64,000 nt of DNA from Owenia fusiformis (Eukaryota; Annelida; Polychaeta; Sabellida; Oweniidae). The DNA is taken from positions 13,909,915 through 13,973,914 of the forward strand of contig CAIIXF020000001.1 in the NCBI GenBank assembly GCA_903813345.2, written 5' to 3'. The stretch's first letter is position 1; every line of letters starts with the position of its first letter. A model generated the notes under the pieces. That model saw only the letters and a program-made list of their open reading frames with translations, was not told the DNA's origin and ran no database searches. Position numbers and translations under genes: made by a program. Below, piece after piece: positions 47,601 to 56,600 of the stretch.

Positions 47601-50600
47601 CCTGTGATATACTAAGTGATATATTCTCTGATATCCAGAATAAAACATCATATCCCATGAAATAATAGCAGTGATTTTTTCTCCAAAAATCAATAAACAG
47701 ATAGCACTATTTTGAATGTACATGTAATAGTTACTTTTCACTGTAACCATAACTATATGGGTGGAAACAATCACCCCTCAGATTTATGGGTCTACAATAT
47801 TATTTACAGTAATGAAATTAGTCAAAGCATATGCCTGTCTTTTATTTCTGGGACAGTTTGTACCATACATGTACAGAGCTAACCCCTCTAGTGACCCAAC
47901 AGTTTACTTACTTTATATTCTCTATTTGGCTATGCTATTGCTGCACATCCACAGGTGTCACAGAGACATGTTATCCGTGGTTTCTGCCTTTGGTCGTAGA
48001 ATTCAGGTCCCTCACACACCAGAGTAGGACATTTGGGGCACTCGATACTACACAACTTCGCCTCTCTAAAAGACTGCATGCTGCGCCCACTAATCTGTGA
48101 CACCATGCATAAGGCCACCAGAGCCAAACATAGACACCTCATATACATGATAACCTGGAGTATATGACATGACATAACTTGACATGATTTGACACGAGGT
48201 ATAAGGCCACCAGAGTCAAACATAGACACCTCATATACATAATAACCTGGAGTATATGACATGACATGACTTGACAGTAGGTATAAGGCCACCAGAGTCA
48301 AACATAGACACCTCATATACATAATAACCTGGAGTATATGCCATGACATGACTTGACAGTAGGTATAAGGCCACCAGAGTCAAACATAGACACCTCATAT
48401 ACATAATAACCTGGAGTATATGACATGACATGACTTGACAGTAGGTATAAGGCCACTAGAGTCAAACATAGACACCTCATATATATAATAACCTGGAGTA
48501 TATGATATGACATAAGGCCACCAGAACCAGATATAGACACCTCATATAAATAATAACCTGGAAAGGAAGTCAAAAATCCTCAAGCTCAATTAGTATTTTA
48601 ACATTAAAGTTAAGCACATAACCCTTTTAAATCTTTCTGTTTAGATTTGGCTTCTTTAACCTATCAGCAGTGTCTGTTTGAGGATTATCACCTGTTAGTT
48701 TTTGAATTATATTTATTGTATAAATATATAAAAAATAAAATACTTGCTTACAAATAAGATAAATTTTACCTTTAATACTTCTTGTTAGGAGATGAAATAT
48801 AAAATCGAATGGCTTGTCTGTTTATATACCCTCATTTAAAGATAGAATATTTTTTCAGTTGCTTTAATTTTGACGTTTTATTTCCTCAAAAGTAGAATTT
48901 AAGTAAATTTTCATTATATGTTTTTATTGATAATAATAATGACTAAAAATGTTATTTTACAAATTGCTTTCATCTGTAACTGTTATCATCCCATCGAAGA
49001 AGGATATAGGGAACACCTCTGTCCGTCCATCCAGACGTCCATCCATCCGTCCGGGCAATAACTCAAATATCGTTGGCCCGATTTTGTTCATATTTTGTAT
49101 ACGTTTACCCTATGAGGGCAAAAGTTCTGCTCGAAAGTCGATTTTCAAAATGGTCGCTCATTTAAAAATGGTGGCCATTCTAGTGCCTCTAGTGCTGACT
49201 TTACAGTAATTTAGGTGCAATATGTAAAACTGTAATAGCAATATGTTTTAAATGTAAAAAAATTATATTGGACATTAATAAAGCTAGAAATGTAGATATT
49301 GAAAAATGGCGGCTGTTTTAATGTAATTTGGTATAACTTGAAAAGTAATGGAGCGATTTCGTTCATATTTGGTATGTGAATACTATAAGCATGGCACACT
49401 GTCTAATGACACTTTTGGTAGAAGGCAGCCATTTTGAAAAATGGCGGCCATTTTAACATATTTTGCTATAACTCGAAAAGTAGTGGAGCGATTTTGTTCA
49501 TATTTGGTATGTGAATACTCTAGGCATGGCACACTGTCTAATGACACTTTTGGTAGAAGCTGGTGGCCATTTTGAAAAATGGCTGCCATTTTAACGTACT
49601 TTAATATAACTCTAAAAGTGGTGGAGCGATTTTGTTCATATTTGGTGTGTGAATACTATAAGCATGGCACACTGTCTAATGACACTTTTGGTAGAAGCTG
49701 GTGGCCATTTTGAAAAATGGCTCCCATTTTTGCTATATACTTTGTTTGTAAATATGCCAGCCATGGCTGTTCGATGGGATTTGCTATGCTTTGGCGTTGC
49801 TGTTGTCTAGTTATTATAAAATGTTGGATTTATAGTTTTCATTTTTTAAATACTATTTGCAACCTATTATCCCTTTGGATATGACATAGACTGGCATATT
49901 AATCATGTCAAAATAATTATGATATTAACTGATATAATGATGACATTTATTTGGTTCATGAATATTAGTTTAAATTAAGATTGTTATTTGAACTGAATTT
50001 CATTTATGAATGAAAAGCTAATATCCTTCATGTCTTTTCACTTCATAAGTATTTAATAAATACAGAATATCACATCATTTTGAGTGATATCATTTTTATC
50101 GCCGAGTTGATATCAAATATCAACACGAGTGAGCGGAGCGAATGAGTGTTGATATTTGATATCTACGAGGCGATAAAATGATATCACGAGAAATATTGGG
50201 TTTATCCAATGATTACAATCACCTCGTGATGTTCATTTTAGTACCATTTTTTAATCGTTATTTAGCAGCCTTCTAATCAAATTATATATACAATCGTAAT
50301 TCAATACACCAATGAAACATAAAGAGAATAAATTTACGGACCTATTTTCTCAAAATAGAATAAATTATCTGACCTAATTTCCAACAATATTGTGGCGCGA
50401 AATGCAAATGTGATATCACACGGATATGCGTGGGATAAACGATATCACACGCATATGAGTTTTATAAACGATTTTCTGGAAAATATCACACGGATTTCAA
50501 TAGTATCAGAAATATCAATAGCTGTTATTGTACAGATAACACATTAATCGTGGGATAAAGCAGAATATTAGATTCTTTGCATTTGAGTTTTGCACATTGA

Positions 50601-53600
50601 CATAATTATACTGCATATTTGGGATTGAATATGTAGGGATTTCCACATATGCAGCCAATATATCTTTAGTGTGGATATTAGATAGCCTTGCCCCAAGTCG
50701 GTCTCTTTAATACCGACTTGGGGCAAGGCTAGATATTAGAGTTTGAGCGGTAAAACTTTTGCTGACTAATACAATGTGATTATGAATGAATGAAACTTTG
50801 GTTGCCATTTTACAATTTACTGGTCAATTATTTCCAGGATATGTACTGTATGTATATCTATAAGAATTCAATCATTTATCTTGACAATGAGGTGCATTAT
50901 AAGTCTATAATACAAGTCTGTCATTGTTGGTACTAGGAGGCAGGTTTTCAAAAAAATGTTATCTTATTCACTGGATTATTGTTTAGATATGTGTTTTTTT
51001 GCTGATGTTTTAACATTACAACACATAGAATCAATAAGCAGACTGATAAAAAGACAAAATGACCACTCAAGTCAACTTATTATTTCAGAAAACATCCAAT
51101 AAATTCAATTTATTAAAAAAAACTAAAACTAAATATCTTACCTAGATTTTTGTAAGGGTTGTCAGGCATCTGAATGACCGCCATATTTGAAATGAAAATA
51201 TCACTTATTAAAGCTTTGCGCAAATTACATAATTACTATACTATATGCATATAAGATATGTATATAATTTCAGTAATGAAGAGCCGCCGAGTGAATTGGG
51301 ATACCTCCACTCAGAGCCCGTATCCATGCCCAACACCAGAACAGTCCTTCCAGAGAGTATGAGGTCGCCTCATGTTGCCATGACAATGCAATCAGTTGTC
51401 AAGGTAGTGCCAGACATCATGGCCAGACATATTGAGGAGACGCAAGATTTTGACCAACCTGATATCCAGTTGAACATTACCAAGCAACAGTACTGGGTAG
51501 GATGTCAGACTATTTTACTGGATGTTGCTCCACCTTGGCTGCTAGTGAACCACACCCCCATTGACCTTACTCTGGTGGAAAGCTCTGAGGTGATATGGCA
51601 TATTGGCAAAGGGAAAACTATGGCTCCCCCTTATTTACAGGTACTATCAAATATGTAACATTTGAAGTTGGAATTGAAATGCACATTAATTCTGGGGAAT
51701 GAAAGTACATTTTATAACCATATTCTGGAATAAACTTATCAAAAAAGATCAATTTTCTATACATAATATGTTTCAAAATATGCTGTGTGAGTTTCCTTTA
51801 ATCAAAGTGAACAACATGTAAATCTTCGAACCTTCAAATTATAATGCAAGATTTTACCACAATTCTTTCAGAGTCCATTTAGGTTAGGCATCCAGGTTAA
51901 AGATACATTATACACAACAGACCCTGTTGAACTATCGAGCCAAGACCCCTCCACCAGGCGCTACCTCCCCAACATTCAAGGGGTACTATATCTGGAGGGC
52001 ACAACAACTGTTGTGACACACATCAGAGAGAAAAATCTGCCTGTTAAGGTATCATTTAATACATTTATTACATTTATGTGTTTAGGTATCATTTAATACA
52101 TTTATTACATTTATGTGTTATGGCCTAGTCACATAGCCCGGCCGATGTCTGGCATCGGTAGAGGTCGGTGGATTTTTTTTGTGCCACCGAGGTCTCCTCA
52201 TCGGAAGCAGAGCTCGGTGACGTGAACGGACTCCGTCCGGACATCTTCAGGCGACCGACCGAACACCGGCCGGTGACCGTACGGAGTCTGTCTCAAAATG
52301 GTAGTTTTTTTCTGCCGATGTGGCAGCAACTACCGGCCGGAGGTCGGCCGGACATCGGAAGGAATACGGCTTCTGTCTGTCCCACATCGGCCGGAGCTCG
52401 GTCGGAGCTCGGCCGCTGTCCGTTAAAAAAACCTCGTCCTCTGGTTGTCTCAGATGCACGGGACACCGGTCGATACTCGGCCGTGCACCGGCTGTTGGTT
52501 TTCCGATGTGGTTATGATGGGGCTGCGATGACATGATGAGGGAGCTCGGTGAGAACCCGGTGAAATTTAACTCCGAAGTTAAAATTTCACCGAGCTACCA
52601 CCGATGCGGTTTTAAGCAACAAACGCCACGGATGTCCGGCCGGTGAAAATTGCATCGCTGGCTCATCGTAACCTCATCGGCCGGGCTATGTGACTAGGCC
52701 ATTAAGGTATCATTTAATACACTTATTACATTTATGTAGATGTGTCATTATAAAATCACTCAAGGTTATGCAAAATTGTAGTTTATATGTAACAACTTGC
52801 TTTCTTCATAATATTTATAATGAAGAATTGAATAGCATTTCAAAAAATAAAAAGTAGTCTATTAGTTACTAGTATTTAAATAAAAATTTATTAAACTACA
52901 TGTATATATAAAAATCCTTTACTGATTTTCAGGTGTGTTTCTTGACTCTAACATCTGTTATGAAACAAGGACTTCGAGTTATCACAGTGCAGCCCAAATA
53001 TCAGTTTGTCAACTCATCTCAGCACCCTCTATATGCTGCTTGTTACACTATACCACAGGCTCAAGGCAGAGTATGTAATTTTCTTGTCGTGTCTGGATGA
53101 TAGAATTAGCCATCTGAGGTCCAAATTGATCATTTGTATGATTGTATATATATATCTTAGAACAATGTTCTTTAATCATTTCATCATAGGATGCGGCTGA
53201 TAATGCTAATGCCCAGCCACTAACACATGTGCACCTATTTTGTATTCTTTGTATTTACAATGTAAAATAAATAAAAAATGTTGTTTTGTCAGAGAAAGTG
53301 GGAAATATTTGTATATGGCTTCTTTGTTGTACATTCCATTTTACCGTCATGATGATATCACATATGAATTATTTCAGGTGTACTTGGATCCTAGTCAAAA
53401 GGGAACAGATATCACAACAATAGACGGTTCTAATGGTGACACTTCTGCCCCACTACTCTTCTGGACTCTGCCCCATATGAACCAATCAGATTTGCCGAGT
53501 ACAGATACTACAGACTTTGTGCAATATATCATTTTGACCCATGGCCACAAGAGGACTGACATCCCAGAATTCAAGCAATGGAGTTGGCCAATCAGAATTA

Positions 53601-56600
53601 AGGACACGGCAAATGGGACTCTGACAACAGTGTCTGTGCCAGGACTATCCTCTGAGACTGATATGACTCCTTATAATATTTCAATGCATTTGAATGATGG
53701 GATCTCATTCATGGTTGCCAGTGTTAATTGTGACTCTGCAATGAAAATCCAGAATAACTGTGATGTTCCACTCAGCTTTGGCCAATCTGTCATGACCATC
53801 TCACTGCCAGGTAAGAAACATCTCATTTCCAAGAAAATCACCCCTATCCCTCTGATAATGGAAAAACATAGAGACCAACATTTGAAAAAGCACAAACCAT
53901 TATGAAGCATATATACTACATGTATATAATTAAAACAATCTGAATAGTCAGCTGTTTCTAAATAAATAAATTTCATGTATTATGTGTTTTAGCTGGAGGA
54001 TTAGAATGTTCATTATTCATGTGTCAATATCCAAACGAATAATGTTGACCTCTGTTTTATATTCAGATACTACAGTACATGAAGAGATGGAGCTAGTCAC
54101 TAATCTCCCTGTTGTACCACCCCACAGTGCTATATATTACACCTACCCCCATAGCACACAAACATTCCCAGAGTTACCATCTGGGGACACAGGCCCTAGG
54201 TTACACTTGAGTGATGGCAAAATGTCATCAAAGAATAAACTATGGAGCCAGGGTATAGATGTCTCTGCTGAACAAGATATGTTTGTCACAATACCTGATG
54301 CTTGCGATGTGAAGGTCCATATCGAGAGATCTGGCTTACGTGTACTTGTGACAATTGATCCAATCAACAGAGCTGAGGTTTCAGCCAGGGAGATTCGTAG
54401 CAGGATTAAAGGCAGGGAAAGTAGTGTAGTAACTGTAGAGTCACCGACAGAGACATTTATTACACCACCTACTACACCTCAAGGTTCCATCATAGCAAGT
54501 GAGGAGAAAATCTCAAGTCGATCTATGACACCTTCGTATATTACACCCCCCACCTCACCTAGGGATAATACACCCCAGAGGTCCTCTTCCCCGGAGGATA
54601 CCCAAATACCACCGAAGTCAGCAAAACATGAATCGAAACAGAACAAAGCTAAAACCTTATCACTGTCTTTATCTGCATTTTTCAAACAAATTTCAATTGC
54701 GTTGAGAAATGAGAAAGAAACTGTGACCACTGAGATCCTACGTGCAAGCTTCGATGAGGTCTCACTGTTCTACTACCCTGTTAAACCTGTACAACACTAT
54801 GGGAAGCCTATAGAGCAGCACAAACAGATCTTAGCAGTTTGTATAGAGAACATACAACTAGACAATCAGCTCTACCCTGAAGGCAGGTTTGACTTCCCTG
54901 TTGTAATGCTACATCAGAACGCAGCCCGATTTGACAACAAAGCACCCATCAGTGACACCTATAAGAAGCTCCAAGAAGTGAAAGAGAGAAGCCTTGTATT
55001 TATGGAAGTGGTTTTCCATGAAGATGAAGGCACCCAAGCTTTATCAGTCCTGGGAGTTGATATCTCAATGCAACCTGTTACTTTGTTTTTGGAAGACATC
55101 TTCGTGTATGACATCATCAAACACCTTGATACATTCATCCCAACTAAGCTGACACGTTCTCCAACAGCCAACAAAAACAAAACTCCTGCTGTTATTCCAA
55201 GAGCTGTGAGATGTGCAGATAGAGGATTGACCCATCCAATAAAGCTAGAATACATCAGGATACAACCAATGAACCTGCTCCTTAGTGTACATGCATCATT
55301 GAAGCTGTATATCGCATCAGATCAAACTCCATTGAGTTTTGGAAGCTTTGAGAAGAGGAATGTGTACACCAATAGCCAACAGCTGGTGCAGACTTTGACC
55401 ATGCATTACGCATCGGGGGCTTTATTTAAGGCAGGGCAGGTTGTAGGGTCTCTAGAAATGTTGGGAAATCCCACTGGACTTCTACGGAACATTGGAACCG
55501 GGGTGGCTGATTTTGTGAGATTGCCCTATGAGGGACTGACTAAGGGTCCTGGAGCATTTGTTAATGGAGTCACACATGGAATGGCATCTCTTGTCATGCA
55601 TATCAGTGCAGGTATATTTAACTTGTGTTGCTTTTTCCATTTCAATTAAAATTATGACATTACCCTCAGCTCTCCCTCTGAACAGATGCAAGATCGGGGC
55701 CAAATGAAAAGAAAAGAGTGAAGTTCTATGAAATAGTTCAATAGAAATGATTTCAATGGATTCTCATGTACTTTAAAGCTAGTGCAGTAAATATGTGTAA
55801 ATGCACACCATTTCTAGTTTAAAAATGGAAGCAAGGACAGCCTTAATGTATGAATTTCATCACGACAGTATACAAAATTATGAGGTTATATAATGGTTCT
55901 TTCTGTATATCGTGTTTATACTCGAGTGAGTAAGTGAGCGTAGCAAACGAGTGAATATATTATATTCTCACGAGAGTATAAAATGCACGATATACAGAAT
56001 GAACCATTATATAATCTTATTATGCCACTCTAAGTTCAATTACAGTTAATTCGAGCACAATCATTTATGACGTGGCTTGATTCTAGCAAATCATGCCGGA
56101 ACCATTTATGACGTCACTTGATTCTAGGAAATCATGAAAATTTTCATGATTTTTTTATTCATTAGTTCCCAGAATGCACTTCTACAGTGGTATACGCTGG
56201 AGTGTATACGGAGGAGTTGTATACGATGACGATATACCACTCTCCACTGTATATCGTTGTTATAGACCCATGTTATACAACTGTAATTGGACTTAGAGTG
56301 GTATAATATACCATATATAAGCAATATGACATTTTTATGATTCTAGGTACACTGACATCTATAACTAACTTTGCATCTAGTGTGTCTCGCAATATGGAAC
56401 GTCTCTCCATGGATACAGACCACCAAGAGAGGCTACAAGAGTCCAGAAGGCAACGGCCAGAGAAGGTGACTGATGGTCTTAAACAGGGTCTCTCTGGCTT
56501 TGGGATTAGTTTATTAGGTGAGATATTGGCATTTTTAGCTTATTACATGGGTGGGCTATTGTAATCACCCACTTGTCTGTCCAGCTGTCTGTTCCCATTA

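Noticed and set aside
47761-48100. Two plus-strand frames over the cysteine-rich peptide
   Set aside because: They overlap the antisense frame, which alone shows a signal peptide and ordered cysteines.
52168-52536. 122-codon frame and its antisense partners
   Set aside because: They fall wholly inside a GC-rich mini-transposon, where stop codons are rare by composition.
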